From positions 62,001 to 126,000 of the forward strand of contig NZ_RAPF01000003.1 of assembly GCF_003610805.1 (NCBI RefSeq): a stretch of 64,000 bases of DNA, written 5' to 3'. Positions 18,190-28,876 of the stretch are shown one piece after another (position 1 is the first letter of the stretch; each line of letters starts with the position of its first letter). Position numbers and translations under genes: made by a program. Origin of the DNA: Altericroceibacterium spongiae. GTDB taxonomy: Bacteria > Pseudomonadota > Alphaproteobacteria > Sphingomonadales > Sphingomonadaceae. The notes beneath the pieces were generated by a model. It saw nothing but the letters and a program-made list of their open reading frames with translations, was not told the origin of the DNA and did not search any database.

Positions 18190-19794
18190 TTACTGTTCGG
18201 AATCGCTCGCCTGACCATTGGCCGAGGCAGGCTTGCGCCGCCGTAGCTGGCCAAGAAGGTCCTTGTCGAGAGCCCCGACGGCATAAGCAATGACGAAAAA
18301 GGTTATCAGGCCCGCGCCCACCAGAACGCCAAGTGACCAGACTTTCTCGATAATGCTGCCGCCATAACGGCTTTGCATCAGCGGCATAAGTATGATGAGA
18401 ACGCCTGCCATGGCCGCCGTAGCGATGAGCTGGCGCAGGACTTTTCCCATAAGGCGCGGGGTGAGCGTATACCAGCTGCGATGATGGAGCAGCACATAGA
18501 GCGCTGCCACATTAAGCGTCGACGTAAAGGCGGTTGCCGCTGCCAGCCCGACAATGCCGTAACGCGGAACGACATAAAAATTGATCGCGATATTCACGAT
18601 CAGGGTTGCCGCTGCCACCCAGACAGGGGTGCGCGTATCCTCCCGGCTGAAGAAGGCTGGCTGGAAGACTTTTACCAGCACATAGGAAGGAAGGCCCGCC
18701 ACAAGGGCAATCACGATATTGGCCATCACCGCTCCGTCGGCCGATGTCATCTTGCCGCCGACGAAGAAGGCTGTAACGAAGGCCGGGGCGCATACGGCCA
18801 GAGCTGCCGCTGCAGGCAGGGTCAGCAGCAGGCCGATTTCCACCGCATTGCTTTGCAGACGCTGTGCCTGTGCATTGTCATTGGTCTGAATATGGCGCGA
18901 CAGCATCGGGAGAATCGCCGTGCCCAGCGCAATGCCGACAATGCCAAGCGGCATCTGGTTCAGCCGGTCGGCATATTTGAGCAATGTCAGCGAACCCTGT
19001 TCGAGCGAAGTTGCGAAGAATGTGTCGACGAACTGACTCACCTGATAGACGCCGGCGCCGAAAGTGGCCGGCAGGATCAGCATGGCGAGCCGTTTCACTT
19101 CGGGTGTGAAGCGGGGCACATGACATTTCAACCGGACGCCTGCTTTGCGGGTGGCCCAGACCATATAAGCCAGCTGTGCGATCCCCGACAGCGTGACCGC
19201 AATCGCCACGGCATAAGCAACAGTGACGTCACTTCCCCCATTCCTGCGCAGGAACCAGCCGGTTCCGATGCCGGTAATCAGAACAAGGTTGAGCAGAACC
19301 GGCACAAAAGCGCCCGGTGCGAAGCGTGAGCGGGCATTGAGGACACCCGACAGCATCGCAACCAGCGAAATGAGTGTCAGATAAGGAAAAGTGATCCGCG
19401 CCAGTGTTACGGAAAGGGCAAACTTTCCAGGAATTTCCCGGAATTCGGAAGCCAGCACCCAGACGATGGCAGGCATGGCCAGCATCGCAATGGCCGAAAA
19501 GCCGAGCAGGACCCAGATAAACACCGCCAAAACGTCATTGGCGAATTTTTCCGCGGCTTCCTCCCCGCCTTCTCCGGCCAGGCTGCGCGTATACATGGGT
19601 ACGAAAGCGACCGAGAAGGCCCCTTCGGCAAAGAGGCGCCGGAATGTATTGGGCAGGATGAAGGCGAGCTGGAAAGCATCGGCGGCAAGCCCTGCCCCCA
19701 ACACCCGCGCCAGTAATATATCGCGGGCAAAGCCGAAAATGCGGCTGAATGCTGTCAGCCCGCCAATCGTCCCGACATTTTTAACAAGGCTCAT
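18190..19794 (-). CDS. murJ: Lipid II flippase MurJ (MviN)
   Basis: A 534-residue polytopic inner-membrane protein of the MOP superfamily that moves lipid II across the inner membrane for peptidoglycan synthesis. It has about 14 hydrophobic segments, the N-terminal [17 protein letters not shown] block with conserved arginines, and the [13 protein letters not shown] block typical of MurJ. The gene is followed at once by trpS and preceded by secB on the same strand. Confidence 0.95.
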   Translation of the reverse strand: MSLVKNVGTIGGLTAFSRIFGFARDILLARVLGAGLAADAFQLAFILPNTFRRLFAEGAFSVAFVPMYTRSLAGEGGEEAAEKFANDVLAVFIWVLLGFSAIAMLAMPAIVWVLASEFREIPGKFALSVTLARITFPYLTLISLVAMLSGVLNARSRFAPGAFVPVLLNLVLITGIGTGWFLRRNGGSDVTVAYAVAIAVTLSGIAQLAYMVWATRKAGVRLKCHVPRFTPEVKRLAMLILPATFGAGVYQVSQFVDTFFATSLEQGSLTLLKYADRLNQMPLGIVGIALGTAILPMLSRHIQTNDNAQAQRLQSNAVEIGLLLTLPAAAALAVCAPAFVTAFFVGGKMTSADGAVMANIVIALVAGLPSYVLVKVFQPAFFSREDTRTPVWVAAATLIVNIAINFYVVPRYGIVGLAAATAFTSTLNVAALYVLLHHRSWYTLTPRLMGKVLRQLIATAAMAGVLIILMPLMQSRYGGSIIEKVWSLGVLVGAGLITFFVIAYAVGALDKDLLGQLRRRKPASANGQASDSEQ

Positions 19795-19916
19795 GGTTTT
19801 ACAGGGCTCATGGGCGGCCAGATCTCACATCACATCAAAGGGCGCGTGATATGCGCCTGTCCGCCCGGAACCGCAATCGCCTGAGTTCGGGGACGATTGC
19901 CTCAGGCAATGACCGG

Positions 19917-20429
19917 TCAGGCGTGACCGGCTGCCGGTGCGCCGCCTTCCTGCTGGCGAGCCTGAAGTTGCTGGAGATAAAGACCCTGGAAGTCGATCGG
20001 GTCGAGCAGCAGCGGCTGGAAACCAGCGTCGCGCACGGCATCGGCAATCACGCGGCGCGCAAAGGGGAACAGAATGCGCGGGGCTTCGGCATAAGTGAAA
20101 GCGTGGATCTGTTCATCCGCCATATTGCGCATGCCGACGAGGCCACAATAGGACAGCTCGACAAGGTAGGCAGTGCCGGACTGGGATTTCGCCGTAACGG
20201 AAATCTTTAGTTCGACCTCTGTGATTTCCTCATTGATCTTTTTCCCACCGATATTGAACTGCACATCCAGTTCAGGCTGTTCCTGCCACTGGAAGCTTTC
20301 CGGAGCGTTCGGATTTTCGACCGAAAGATCCTTCACATATTGCGATATCAGACCGGCGACCGGCTGATTATCGGCGCCATTGCCGGCACTGTTGTTGAGA
20401 TCGGTAAGAACGTCGCCTTCATCGGCCAT
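19917..20429 (-). CDS. secB: Protein-export chaperone SecB
   Basis: A 170-residue cytoplasmic chaperone that keeps secretory precursors unfolded and hands them to SecA. The core contains IGGKKINEEITEVELKISV and a C-terminal PRILFPFARRVIADAVRDAGFQPLL-type block (here FPFARRVIADAVRDAGFQP) diagnostic of SecB. GGAAAG precedes the ATG. It is divergent from the timA-mltA-smr group, a common alphaproteobacterial order. Confidence 0.96.
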   Translation of the reverse strand: MADEGDVLTDLNNSAGNGADNQPVAGLISQYVKDLSVENPNAPESFQWQEQPELDVQFNIGGKKINEEITEVELKISVTAKSQSGTAYLVELSYCGLVGMRNMADEQIHAFTYAEAPRILFPFARRVIADAVRDAGFQPLLLDPIDFQGLYLQQLQARQQEGGAPAAGHA

Positions 20430-20816
20430 GATGGATTACTTTCCACTGATGTTATAAAAAGATGGTCTTGCCTGCGCGCGTAGCATTGTGCCCTGCCACT
20501 CGCAACGGCCAGCCGACCGGCATATCGCTTTTGTGGCGTTCCCGCGGAGAGGGCTGTTCGGGGCGGAATATATATGAGCTGACAGCTTATGCTGTCGGTG
20601 ATTCTGCATTGTGCAGCGGATATACGAGCCAAACATTACCTGATTTTAACGTAAATTCAGGACTTTTGGGCCCAAATATGCGGGTGACATGTTGTCGATT
20701 TGTAATTCAGGCCTATTTCAGGCACGATTGTTGAATGAAAACGTATTATACGATGCGTAACAAAGGTAATGTGCCGAATGCCGTCAGGGTGTCCGGCAAG
20801 GAGTTCGGATAGTCAC
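20430..20816. other. Intergenic region between secB and timA
   Basis: A 387-base gap carrying the divergent promoters. I can see a short inverted repeat (GACAGC-TTAT-GCTGTC, 20581-20596) and two copies of TTCAGGC near 20706-20721, but no RNA gene, terminator or convincing reading frame. Confidence 0.5.
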
Positions 20817-21476
20817 GTGATTGTCGAAATCGTCATCCTCGCCATGATCGCAGCATTTCTGGGTCTGCGTCTCTATTCTGTCCTGGGACGCAGGGCGGAA
20901 CATGAAGAAGAGCCGATCCCAACCCGCTTCGAACGGAAGGACCGGGCCAGCGCTCCTCAGCAGGTGGCGGCGCCCGAAGCACGTCAGGCGGACAATAATT
21001 CGCGCGAAATTATCGGCTTCCCGCCCGCGATCGAGCAGGGTTTGCGCGATATTTCTTCTGCCGATCGTAGCTTCGACCTTCTCGCTTTCATGTCCGGTGC
21101 CAAAGCGGCCTATGGCATGGTGCTCGAAGCGTTCTGGCGCGGTGATCGGGAAGAGCTGCGGCAACTTTGCGATGACGATGTCTATCGGGGCTTCGTCGCT
21201 GCGATCGATGCGCGCGAACAGGCAGGTGAGACGCTGGAAAACAGGCTTGTCCGGATTGAGGATAGCAGTGTGGATTCGGCTTCGCTGGATGGTCGTACAG
21301 CGCGAATCGCAGTTCGTTTCGTAGCGGACATTTCCGCTATTACGCGAGACAAGGACGGCAATGTCGTTGCCGGTTCGCTCGACGATGCGATCGAAAGCCG
21401 CGATATCTGGACATTCGCCCGCGATATTAATTCTGCCGGTCCCGACTGGTTGCTGGTTGAAACTGACGAAGGCTGA
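20817..21476 (+). CDS. timA: Tim44/TimA-family membrane-associated adaptor protein
   Basis: A 219-residue protein with one N-terminal membrane helix (IVEIVILAMIAAFLGLRLYSV) and a C-terminal Tim44-like domain (DLLAFMSGAKAAYGMVLEAF through WLLVETDEG). Alphaproteobacterial homologues are related to mitochondrial Tim44 and are thought to sit on the cytoplasmic membrane. The GTG at 20817 is chosen because it gives the family N terminus and AAGGAG lies upstream, though at a rather long 13 bases. An ATG at 20769 in the same frame is an alternative. mltA begins six bases after its stop. Confidence 0.85.
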   Translation: MIVEIVILAMIAAFLGLRLYSVLGRRAEHEEEPIPTRFERKDRASAPQQVAAPEARQADNNSREIIGFPPAIEQGLRDISSADRSFDLLAFMSGAKAAYGMVLEAFWRGDREELRQLCDDDVYRGFVAAIDAREQAGETLENRLVRIEDSSVDSASLDGRTARIAVRFVADISAITRDKDGNVVAGSLDDAIESRDIWTFARDINSAGPDWLLVETDEG

Positions 21477-21481
21477 TTTCC

Positions 21482-22672
21482 ATGCGGGCGGGGGGCTTGA
21501 AAGGCTGGCTCGCCGGCATTGCAGGTGCCGTGGTCCTGGCAGGTTGCGGGCAGATGGTGCCTCCGTCAGGTAAGGCACCCCCGCCTGTCCCACCCACTGC
21601 TCTCGAAGCAGGGGTTGTGGCCGGGCCTTCCATTGCCTCTTTGAAGCTGACTGAGTCGCAGGCTGTTAGAGCGTTGCGATCTTTCGTCGAAAGTTGCCCT
21701 GTCCTTATCCGTCGAAACGATAACAGCGAACTGACGCAAGGGGCAGACTGGCAAGCTGTTTGTGAACAGGCTAAGGAAACCTCTCCGTCACAGGCGCTGC
21801 TTTTTTTCGAAACCAGTTTCGAAACGGCCCGTGTCTATAACGGGGTCAGCCATGTAACGGGCTATTATGAACCGGAAATCGCCGGGTCGCGTACAAAGCA
21901 GCCCGGTTTCGATGTCCCGGTCTATGGCTTGCCCGACGATCTGGTGCGCCGCTGGCCCGAAGATATGCCGCAGAGTGAAAGGGTCGGTCGTCCGCCGCTC
22001 GGTCGGATCGATGGGCAGGGGCATGTCGTACCTTATTACGACCGGGCTCAGATTGAGGATGGCGCCCTGGCGGGGCGGGGACTCGAAATTGCGTGGGTGG
22101 CCGATCCGGTCGAGTTCTTCTTTTTGCAAATTCAGGGCTCCGGGCGCATACATACACCGGAAGGTGAGGTAATTCGTATCGGTTACGCCGGGCAAAACGG
22201 CCTGCCCTATACCGGTATCGGATCGCTGATGCGCGAGCGTAATCTGTTCGGCACCGGGCCGGGCCAGTATCCGGCCTCTATGCAGGGTATCATGCAATAT
22301 TTGCGCGACCATCCCCAGGAAGGCGATGCGTTGATGCGGATGAATCGAAGCTGGGTATTTTTCCGGGAACTGACCGGTGATGGGCCTCTTGGTGCGCTGG
22401 GCGTGCCGGTGCGGCCGCAGGGGTCTGTTGCGGCCGATCCGCGCTATGTGCCCCTGGGGGCACCTGTTTTTCTAGAAACCGACAGGCCAGAGGTGAACGG
22501 GTTATGGATTGCGCAGGATACAGGCGGCGCGATCAAAGGACCCAATCGCCTCGATGCCTTCTGGGGGGCAGGCCGTGATGCACGCGAAATCGCCGGTGGG
22601 ATGAGTGCCCGCGGGGAAGCACTTCTTTTCCTGCCCAGGGGAACGCTGGACCGATTGAACAACCGCCCATGA
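21482..22672 (+). CDS. mltA: Membrane-bound lytic murein transglycosylase A
   Basis: A 396-residue outer-membrane lipoprotein that cleaves peptidoglycan glycan strands with 1,6-anhydro-ring formation. The signal peptide ends with the lipobox VLAGC (about 18-22). The MltA domain includes VTGYYEPEIAGSR and IQGSGRI, and the C-terminal 3D domain contains IAQDTGGAIKGPNRLDAFWG, with the aspartates that give the domain its name. The smr gene overlaps the stop by four bases (ATGA). Confidence 0.94.
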   Translation: MRAGGLKGWLAGIAGAVVLAGCGQMVPPSGKAPPPVPPTALEAGVVAGPSIASLKLTESQAVRALRSFVESCPVLIRRNDNSELTQGADWQAVCEQAKETSPSQALLFFETSFETARVYNGVSHVTGYYEPEIAGSRTKQPGFDVPVYGLPDDLVRRWPEDMPQSERVGRPPLGRIDGQGHVVPYYDRAQIEDGALAGRGLEIAWVADPVEFFFLQIQGSGRIHTPEGEVIRIGYAGQNGLPYTGIGSLMRERNLFGTGPGQYPASMQGIMQYLRDHPQEGDALMRMNRSWVFFRELTGDGPLGALGVPVRPQGSVAADPRYVPLGAPVFLETDRPEVNGLWIAQDTGGAIKGPNRLDAFWGAGRDAREIAGGMSARGEALLFLPRGTLDRLNNRP

Positions 22673-23280
22673 AACCGCCCCGTGGTCTAAGCGAGAAGGA
22701 AGCGGCTCTCTGGTCGCAGGTGACGGCAAGCGTAAAGCCGATACATGGTGACGCACCGCCCAAATCAGCGCCCGACATCGTGCCGCCGCCTCCATCGCGC
22801 CAGCCGAAAGCGGTTAAATCACCGCCATCGCCTTCTCCTTTGGCGACATTGCCACCGAAAGTGGCTCGCAGTCCTGCATCCAAATCCAGAGGGCCCGCGG
22901 TTACTGTTACCAGCCCGGCCGCGCCCAAATTCGGGGAAGGGCTCGATTCGACATGGGACCGGAAGCTGGCGCGAAATGGTGTCTCGCCTGACTTTACCCT
23001 CGACTTGCATGGCCATACGCTTGAAACAGCGCATCAGCGATTGGATTGGGGGCTGACACAGGCCAAAGCAATGGGTGCGCGGGTGGTGCTGGTCATTACG
23101 GGCAAGCCGCGCAGAGCGGAAGCCGCCGACCGGGCCGAGCGGCGTGGTGCGATCCGGTCAAAAATTCTCGACTGGCTGGCTGCTGGTGCCCATTCATCGG
23201 ACATTGCCGCCATAAGGAATGCGCACCGGCGCCATGGCGGCTCCGGTGCGCTGTATATTATTCTGCGCCGCCGCCGTTAA
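22669..23280 (+). CDS. Smr/MutS2-domain protein
   Basis: A 203-residue protein: about 100 residues of proline-rich, low-complexity N terminus (PPPPSRQPKAVKSPPSPSP) followed by a Smr domain. The domain has LDLHGHTLETAHQRL and a VLVITGK strand; the GxG-type loop appears as HRRHGGSGALYIIL. Smr domains are nucleic-acid nucleases or binders. It overlaps mltA by four bases and ends 21 bases short of the convergent ahpF. Confidence 0.88.
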   Translation: MKPPRGLSEKEAALWSQVTASVKPIHGDAPPKSAPDIVPPPPSRQPKAVKSPPSPSPLATLPPKVARSPASKSRGPAVTVTSPAAPKFGEGLDSTWDRKLARNGVSPDFTLDLHGHTLETAHQRLDWGLTQAKAMGARVVLVITGKPRRAEAADRAERRGAIRSKILDWLAAGAHSSDIAAIRNAHRRHGGSGALYIILRRRR

Positions 23281-23301
23281 GCGGCAGGTCTTTTACCGAA
23301 T

Positions 23302-24918
23302 TTAAGCCGGTACTTTTTCCGCTGCGGCCTGTGCTGCCTGTGCGATCTCCTCCGGCGCTTCATTACGGATCAGAAAGTCGAAAGCGGATAAGCCCGCCTT
23401 GGCTCCTTCGCCCATGGCAATGACGATCTGTTTATAGGGAACAGTCGTTGCATCGCCTGCGGCAAAGATACCGGGGATATTGGTCGCCGCCTTCGCATCG
23501 ATTTCGATTTCACCGAACTTCGTCAGCTCGATGCCCGAATCGCGCAACCATTCGGTATTTGGCACCAGACCGATCTGAACGAAGACACCTTCCAGTTCGA
23601 CGGTCTTTTCCTGATCCGTATTGCGGTCCTTATAAACCAGCCCGTTTACCTTCTGACCGTCTCCGGTGATTTCGGTTGTTGCAGCCGAAGTGATGATCTC
23701 GACATTACCCATCGAACGCAGTTTCTTTTGCAAAACTTCGTCGGCACGCAATTCATCGGCGAATTCGACCAGCGTTACATGGGCCACAATATTAGCGAGG
23801 TCGATAGCCGCTTCGACACCCGAATTACCGCCGCCGATCACCGCGACACGCTTGCCTTTGTAAAGCGGACCGTCACAGTGCGGGCAATAGGCTACGCCCT
23901 TATTGGCATATTCGGATTCGCCGGGAACGCCAAGCTGGCGCCAACGGGCTCCCGTGGTGAGTACGAGACTGCGCGCCTTCAGCGTACCACCATTCTCGAA
24001 CACGATTTCATGATAGCCACCGGTTTGAGCTGCGGGAATCAGCTTTTCCGCTTTTTGCAGATTGATGACGTCAATATCATATTCGCTCACATGCGTTTCG
24101 AGCGCAGTGGCCAGTTTGGGCCCCTCGGTATAAGGCACCGAGATAAGGTTTTCGATGGCCATCGTATCGAGCACCTGCCCGCCGAAGCGTTCTGCTGCGA
24201 TGCTGGTGCTGAAGCCTTTACGCGCGGTATAGATGGCCGCTGCGGCGCCTGCAGGCCCGCCACCGACAATCAGCACTTCCACAGGAGGCTTGGCATTCAG
24301 CTTGTCCGCAGCCCGGGCACCGGCATTGCTGTCCAGCTTACCGAGAATCTCTTCAAGATTCATCCGCCCATTGGCGAAGTTTTCTCCGTTCAGAAATACT
24401 GCCGGGACAGCCATGACCTGACGGGCATCGACTTCATCCTTGAACGCACCGCCTTCGATCAGCGTGGCCTTCACGCCCTTATTGTTCATGGCGAGCAGAG
24501 TCAGCGCCTGCACTACATCGGGGCAGTTTTGACAGGACAGTGAGAAATACATCTCGAAATCGTAATCGCCTTCCAGTGCACGAGCTTGTTCGAGCACTTC
24601 ATCCGAGACCTTCGGCGGGTGTCCGCCGGCCCAGAGCAGAGCGAGCACGAGAGAGGTGAATTCATGACCCATTGGCAATCCGGCAAAGCGGACTGAAGCG
24701 TCATGATCCGATGCGCGCCGGATTTCGAAACTGGGTTTGCGTTGATCATCGCCATCAAAAGAGGCGCTGACTTTATCGTTCAGTTCTGCGATTTCATTGA
24801 GCAGTTCACGGGTTTCGTTCGATTTCGCATCGTCGCCAAGAGAGGCGACGAGCTCGATCGGTTCGCGCAGATTGCCGAGAAATTGCTGGAGCTGCTGCTT
24901 CATATTGGCGTCGAGCAT
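23302..24918 (-). CDS. ahpF: Alkyl hydroperoxide reductase subunit F
   Basis: A 538-residue NADH:peroxiredoxin oxidoreductase that passes electrons to AhpC. The N-terminal half has two thioredoxin folds with the CxxC SCQNCP. The C-terminal half is a thioredoxin-reductase module with FAD loop [18 protein letters not shown], the redox CxxC in YCPHCDGPL and the NADH loop [16 protein letters not shown]. The ribosome site AAGGA is good. It lies downstream of ahpC with an intrinsic terminator between them, which should keep AhpF below AhpC. Confidence 0.96.
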   Translation of the reverse strand: MLDANMKQQLQQFLGNLREPIELVASLGDDAKSNETRELLNEIAELNDKVSASFDGDDQRKPSFEIRRASDHDASVRFAGLPMGHEFTSLVLALLWAGGHPPKVSDEVLEQARALEGDYDFEMYFSLSCQNCPDVVQALTLLAMNNKGVKATLIEGGAFKDEVDARQVMAVPAVFLNGENFANGRMNLEEILGKLDSNAGARAADKLNAKPPVEVLIVGGGPAGAAAAIYTARKGFSTSIAAERFGGQVLDTMAIENLISVPYTEGPKLATALETHVSEYDIDVINLQKAEKLIPAAQTGGYHEIVFENGGTLKARSLVLTTGARWRQLGVPGESEYANKGVAYCPHCDGPLYKGKRVAVIGGGNSGVEAAIDLANIVAHVTLVEFADELRADEVLQKKLRSMGNVEIITSAATTEITGDGQKVNGLVYKDRNTDQEKTVELEGVFVQIGLVPNTEWLRDSGIELTKFGEIEIDAKAATNIPGIFAAGDATTVPYKQIVIAMGEGAKAGLSAFDFLIRNEAPEEIAQAAQAAAEKVPA

Positions 24919-24935
24919 GATGTTTTCCTTGTGTC

Positions 24936-24980
24936 TGGAAACAAAAACGGCCCGGGGCGAAGGGGTGCCCCGGGCCGTTT
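24936..24980 (-). terminator. Intrinsic terminator between ahpC and ahpF
   Basis: A 14-bp, very G/C-rich stem (24945-24958 with 24967-24980) and an 8-base loop, followed on the minus strand by TTTTTGTTT. It sits 30 bases past the ahpC stop and 26 bases before the ahpF start, so read-through would set the AhpC:AhpF ratio. Confidence 0.88.
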
Positions 24981-25010
24981 GCCTGTCTCGCTATTGCGAG
25001 AAAACGGGGC

Positions 25011-25577
25011 TTAGAGTTTACCGACGAGATCGAGCGACGGAGCGAGTGTTTCGCCGCCTTCTTCCCATTTGGCCGGGCAGACCTGGCCGGGATTGGCGCG
25101 GACATACTGAGCTGCCTTGACCTTGCGGACCAGTTCCTTGGCGTTACGACCAACACCTTCGCAGGTGATTTCCATGACCTGGATTACGCCATCGGGATCG
25201 ACAAGGAAGGTCGCACGGTCAGCCAGGCCCATTTCTTCACGCAGCACACCGAAATTGTTGGAAATGGCGTGGAGCTGGTCTCCGAGCATCGGGAACTTGA
25301 TCTTGGCGATCTTTTCCGACGTATCGTGCCATGCCTTATGGCTGAAATGGGTGTCGGTGGAGACGCCATAGACTTCAACGTCCATGCCTTTCAGCGTGTC
25401 ATACTGTTCGGCAATGTCTTCCAGCTCGGTCGGGCAGACAAAAGTGAAGTCAGCCGGATAGAAGAAGAAGATCGCCCATTTGCCCTTCACGTCTTCATCC
25501 GTGACGTCGAAGAAGTCCTTGCCTTCCTGAAAGGCGGTGGCTTTGAACGGTTTGATCGTGCTTCCGATGATACCCAT
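25011..25577 (-). CDS. ahpC: Alkyl hydroperoxide reductase subunit C (peroxiredoxin)
   Basis: A 188-residue typical 2-Cys peroxiredoxin that reduces H2O2, organic peroxides and peroxynitrite. The peroxidatic cysteine is in FYPADFTFVCPTE, and the resolving cysteine in the C-terminal GQVCPAKWEEG. The frame is open to 25646, but the ATG at 25577 has GGAG eight bases upstream and gives the normal MGIIGSTIKPF start. Paired palindromes lie about 90-130 bases upstream (25665-25705). ahpF follows after a terminator. Confidence 0.96.
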   Translation of the reverse strand: MGIIGSTIKPFKATAFQEGKDFFDVTDEDVKGKWAIFFFYPADFTFVCPTELEDIAEQYDTLKGMDVEVYGVSTDTHFSHKAWHDTSEKIAKIKFPMLGDQLHAISNNFGVLREEMGLADRATFLVDPDGVIQVMEITCEGVGRNAKELVRKVKAAQYVRANPGQVCPAKWEEGGETLAPSLDLVGKL

Positions 25578-25664
25578 CTTTAATGCTCCGTATTGGTGTT
25601 GAACTCGTCTGAGCAACAGATAGGGCAGGTGGTTCGTTCCTGCCAATGAGGAGTATCGATTGGT

Positions 25665-25705
25665 TTGATTGAGTAAATCAATCAGCGGGTATTGATCGAA
25701 ATCAA
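25665..25705. promoter_or_regulatory. Paired palindromes upstream of ahpC, candidate OxyR/LysR-type operator
   Basis: Two A/T-rich dyads lie 89-128 bases before the ahpC start: TGATTGA-N5-TCAATCA (25666-25684) and TTGAT-N4-ATCAA (25692-25705), about 23-24 bases centre to centre. Two half-turn-spaced dyads upstream of a peroxiredoxin gene fit a LysR-type tetramer such as OxyR. They do not match the enterobacterial ATAG-based OxyR consensus, so the regulator is uncertain. Confidence 0.4.
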
Positions 25706-25786
25706 CGATTAATGTTGTTTTCGCGACAGAACTGTCCGGATAATCGTTCTATTTCGTCAAATCGCTCTCCCCGGACTGCTCGATAC

Positions 25787-26854
25787 CTAGCCGCATTGGG
25801 CGCGATGGAGCATCTTCTGATCGGCCAGCACCAGCGCCATCATCGCTTCGACTACGGGAACACCGCGAATACCGACACAAGGATCGTGGCGGCCTTTCGT
25901 CGCCAGTTCGGTGGCTTCACCTTCACGGGTGACGGTCGGTTGCGGGATAAGAATGGAGCTTGTGGGTTTGAAAGCGGTACGCACCACCACCGGCTGGCCA
26001 GTCGAAATGCCTCCGGCGATACCGCCGGCATGATTAGCCAGAAATTCGGGAGCGTTTTCACCGGGCCGCATCGGATCGGCATTGTCTTCACCGCGCAAAC
26101 GGGCAGCGGCAAAACCATCGCCGATTTCCACGCCTTTCACAGCATTGATGCTCATAATCGCGGCGGCCAGATCGGCGTCGAGCTTGGCATAAAGCGGAGC
26201 GCCCCAGCCTGCAGGAACACCCGTGGCGACACATTCAACCACCGCACCGAGCGAAGATCCCTCCTTGCGGGCTTTGCCGACCAGATCTTCCCAACGTTTT
26301 GCCGCCGCCGCATCGGGGCAGAAAAAGGGATTCCGGGTAATTTCCGATGGGTCGAAAGCCGTCGGATCGATGGCGTCACCGCCGATTTCGGAGACATAGC
26401 CGCAGATTGTCACTTCGGGGATAACCAGCCGGGCCACTGCGCCAGCGGCGACACGGGCTGCCGTTTCGCGGGCTGAACTGCGCCCGCCGCCGCGATAATC
26501 GCGGAAACCGTATTTAGCGTCATAGGTATAATCGGCATGGCCGGGGCGATAGGCCCTGGCGACATCCGAATAATCTTTCGAGCGTTGATCGGTATTTTCG
26601 ATCATCAGGCTGATCGGTGTGCCTGTGGTTTGCCCTTCGAAAACTCCGCTCAGAATTTTAACCTGATCGGGTTCGCGCCTTTGGGTGGTAAATTTGTTCT
26701 GTCCGGGTTTGCGGGCATCGAGAAACGGTTGAATCGCTTCTTCACTGATAGCCAGCCCCGGCGGGCAGCCATCCACAATGGCGCCAAGGGCTGGCCCATG
26801 GCTTTCCCCCCATGTGCTGAATCGAAAAACGCGGCCGGAAGTGTTCATGCTCAT
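25787..26854 (-). CDS. aroC: Chorismate synthase
   Basis: A 355-residue FMN-dependent enzyme that makes chorismate from EPSP, the last shikimate step. Signatures are [18 protein letters not shown] at the N terminus, the [20 protein letters not shown] block, and [17 protein letters not shown] near the C terminus. Several in-frame ATGs occur (26974, 26866, 26854, 26848); 26854 ([10 protein letters not shown]) fits the family N terminus best, but the ribosome site is weak. Confidence 0.95.
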   Translation of the reverse strand: MSMNTSGRVFRFSTWGESHGPALGAIVDGCPPGLAISEEAIQPFLDARKPGQNKFTTQRREPDQVKILSGVFEGQTTGTPISLMIENTDQRSKDYSDVARAYRPGHADYTYDAKYGFRDYRGGGRSSARETAARVAAGAVARLVIPEVTICGYVSEIGGDAIDPTAFDPSEITRNPFFCPDAAAAKRWEDLVGKARKEGSSLGAVVECVATGVPAGWGAPLYAKLDADLAAAIMSINAVKGVEIGDGFAAARLRGEDNADPMRPGENAPEFLANHAGGIAGGISTGQPVVVRTAFKPTSSILIPQPTVTREGEATELATKGRHDPCVGIRGVPVVEAMMALVLADQKMLHRAQCG

Positions 26855-26933
26855 GAATTTGCTCATGCTGCAAGAGTGAAGGTCTGTCCATATTGCACTG
26901 GCCAAAAGAAGAGCGATAAGGCAGGAACAAAAC

Positions 26934-27542
26934 ATGATTGCAAAGCTGAAAGGGCGGCTGGACGATACCGGCACGGATTGGGCGGTGATTGACGTTCAGG
27001 GCGTCGGTTATCTGGTGCATTGTTCCAACCGGACACTGTCTTCGCTGGGTGAAAAAGGCGAAGCCTGTACGGTTTTCACTCATTTGCAGGTCAGTGAGAC
27101 GGATATGCGCCTGATCGGGTTTGCCAGTGCCGCTGAGCGAGACTGGTTCAAATTGCTGACCAATGTGCAGGGAGTGGGCAGCAAGGTGGCATTGGCGATC
27201 CTGTCGGCGCTCACTACCGAGGAATTGCAGAGCGCCTGTGCCGGTCAGGATGCGGCTCAGGTGGCACGTGCCAATGGTGTGGGGCCGAAACTGGCCGGGC
27301 GGATCGTGAATGAGCTAAAAGATAAGGCTGGCGCTTTGCCTGCCGTCCCGGGGCCGACATTGTCGGGTGGCGGCACTTCACCTGTTGCCGGGGCAAGTGC
27401 GGATGCAGTATCGGCCTTGCAAAATCTTGGTTTCAAACCAGCGATTGCTGCCAGTGCTGTGGCCCATGCTCAGGCCGAACTGGGCGAAGCTGCCAGTGAA
27501 AGCGACCTTATCCGCGTAGCCCTGAAAAAGGCTGCCGGATGA
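26934..27542 (+). CDS. ruvA: Holliday-junction DNA helicase subunit RuvA
   Basis: A 202-residue protein that binds four-way junctions as a tetramer and loads RuvB. The N-terminal OB domain begins [11 protein letters not shown]; helix-hairpin-helix segments appear as [19 protein letters not shown] and [19 protein letters not shown]; the C-terminal domain ([16 protein letters not shown]) contacts RuvB. AAGGCAGGAAC precedes the ATG. ruvB follows 75 bases on; ruvC is not in the window. Confidence 0.96.
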   Translation: MIAKLKGRLDDTGTDWAVIDVQGVGYLVHCSNRTLSSLGEKGEACTVFTHLQVSETDMRLIGFASAAERDWFKLLTNVQGVGSKVALAILSALTTEELQSACAGQDAAQVARANGVGPKLAGRIVNELKDKAGALPAVPGPTLSGGGTSPVAGASADAVSALQNLGFKPAIAASAVAHAQAELGEAASESDLIRVALKKAAG

Positions 27543-27617
27543 TGAGCATCCCAGTTTTATTCGCCTCCTATGTTCGGTCTGAAGCGGTAATCTCCTTTGT
27601 TGTGATGCGAATGCGGT

Positions 27618-28655
27618 ATGGCGGATAACCCTCATCTTACACCCGAACGCCAGCCGGAAGATCAGGATGCAGCTTTGCGTCCCAAATCTCTGCGGGAATT
27701 TATTGGGCAGGAAGCGGCGCGCGATAATCTGCGGGTTTTTATCGAAAGTGCCCGTTCGCGTGGTGAAGCGATGGACCATACGCTTTTTTTTGGTCCTCCT
27801 GGCCTCGGTAAAACCACTCTCGCTCAGATCGTGGCCAAGGAATTGGGCGTAGGCTTTCGGGCTACGTCAGGACCGGTTATTGCCAAAGCAGGCGATCTTG
27901 CAGCTTTGCTGACCAATCTCGAATCGGGTGATGTTTTGTTCATCGACGAGATTCACCGGCTCAACCCGGTGGTCGAAGAAGTGCTCTATCCGGCGATGGA
28001 AGATCGTGCACTCGACCTGATTATCGGCGAGGGGCCTTCTGCACGGTCGGTGCGGATCGATCTGCCGCCCTTTACTCTGATCGGGGCGACCACCCGGCAG
28101 GGATTATTGACCACGCCTTTGCGCGATCGATTCGGTATTCCGGTCAGACTGATCTTCTACACGGAAGACGAACTGACATTGGTTGTCACGCGCGGTGCGC
28201 GCCTGCTGGGATTGGAGATCGATGATGCCGGAGCGAGAGAAATTGCCCGTCGTTCGCGCGGCACTCCTCGTGTAGCAGGGCGGTTGCTACGTCGCGTGCG
28301 GGACTTTGCCCATGTTGCCGGCGGAGACAGAGTAACCGCACGGATTGCCGATCATGCCCTGACACGGCTGGAAGTGGATACGCTCGGGCTCGATGCCATG
28401 GACAGGCGCTATCTCACTATGATTGCCGATATCTATAAGGGTGGGCCGGTGGGTGTGGAAACTCTGGCGGCGGGTCTGGCTGAACCGCGTGATACGGTGG
28501 AGGATGTGGTCGAACCCTATTTGATCCAGCTCGGCCTTGTCGCGCGTACAGCAAGGGGACGGTGTCTTAACGATCGTGGATGGAGTCATCTCGGTTTAAC
28601 GCCTCCCAAAGGAGGGCAAGGCGGCCTGTTCGATTCGCAGGATGATCAGGGCTGA
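27618..28655 (+). CDS. ruvB: Holliday-junction branch-migration ATPase RuvB
   Basis: A 345-residue AAA+ motor that drives branch migration with RuvA. Walker A is [14 protein letters not shown], Walker B is [10 protein letters not shown], sensor 1 lies in [19 protein letters not shown], and the C-terminal winged helix ends with [13 protein letters not shown]. Length and order are standard. It is probably co-transcribed with ruvA. Confidence 0.97.
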   Translation: MADNPHLTPERQPEDQDAALRPKSLREFIGQEAARDNLRVFIESARSRGEAMDHTLFFGPPGLGKTTLAQIVAKELGVGFRATSGPVIAKAGDLAALLTNLESGDVLFIDEIHRLNPVVEEVLYPAMEDRALDLIIGEGPSARSVRIDLPPFTLIGATTRQGLLTTPLRDRFGIPVRLIFYTEDELTLVVTRGARLLGLEIDDAGAREIARRSRGTPRVAGRLLRRVRDFAHVAGGDRVTARIADHALTRLEVDTLGLDAMDRRYLTMIADIYKGGPVGVETLAAGLAEPRDTVEDVVEPYLIQLGLVARTARGRCLNDRGWSHLGLTPPKGGQGGLFDSQDDQG

Positions 28656-28876
28656 GCTTCCAAGTCTGGAATATGGTTAACATTGTGCTCCAGTATGTGG
28701 TATCACTCTGGGACACACTGATGACAGTTCTCGGAAATCATACGATTTATCGCCAGTGAAACAATCAAACATTCTTAATATTGTCATGCCGATTCTCGTG
28801 GTGATGGTTTTAGGGGAGTAAAGCGGGATCGGGCCATATGGCGCTAACCGCTTTCGGGTAAGCAGAGAGAGATTAC

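Noticed and set aside
20462-20734. 90-codon frame in the secB/timA gap
   Set aside because: No ribosome site, no motif, and it crosses the promoter region of two divergent genes.
25610-25640. GGAAC...GTT EcfG-like pattern upstream of ahpC (minus strand)
   Set aside because: The spacer is 18 bases; the EcfG pattern calls for 16-17, so I do not claim it.
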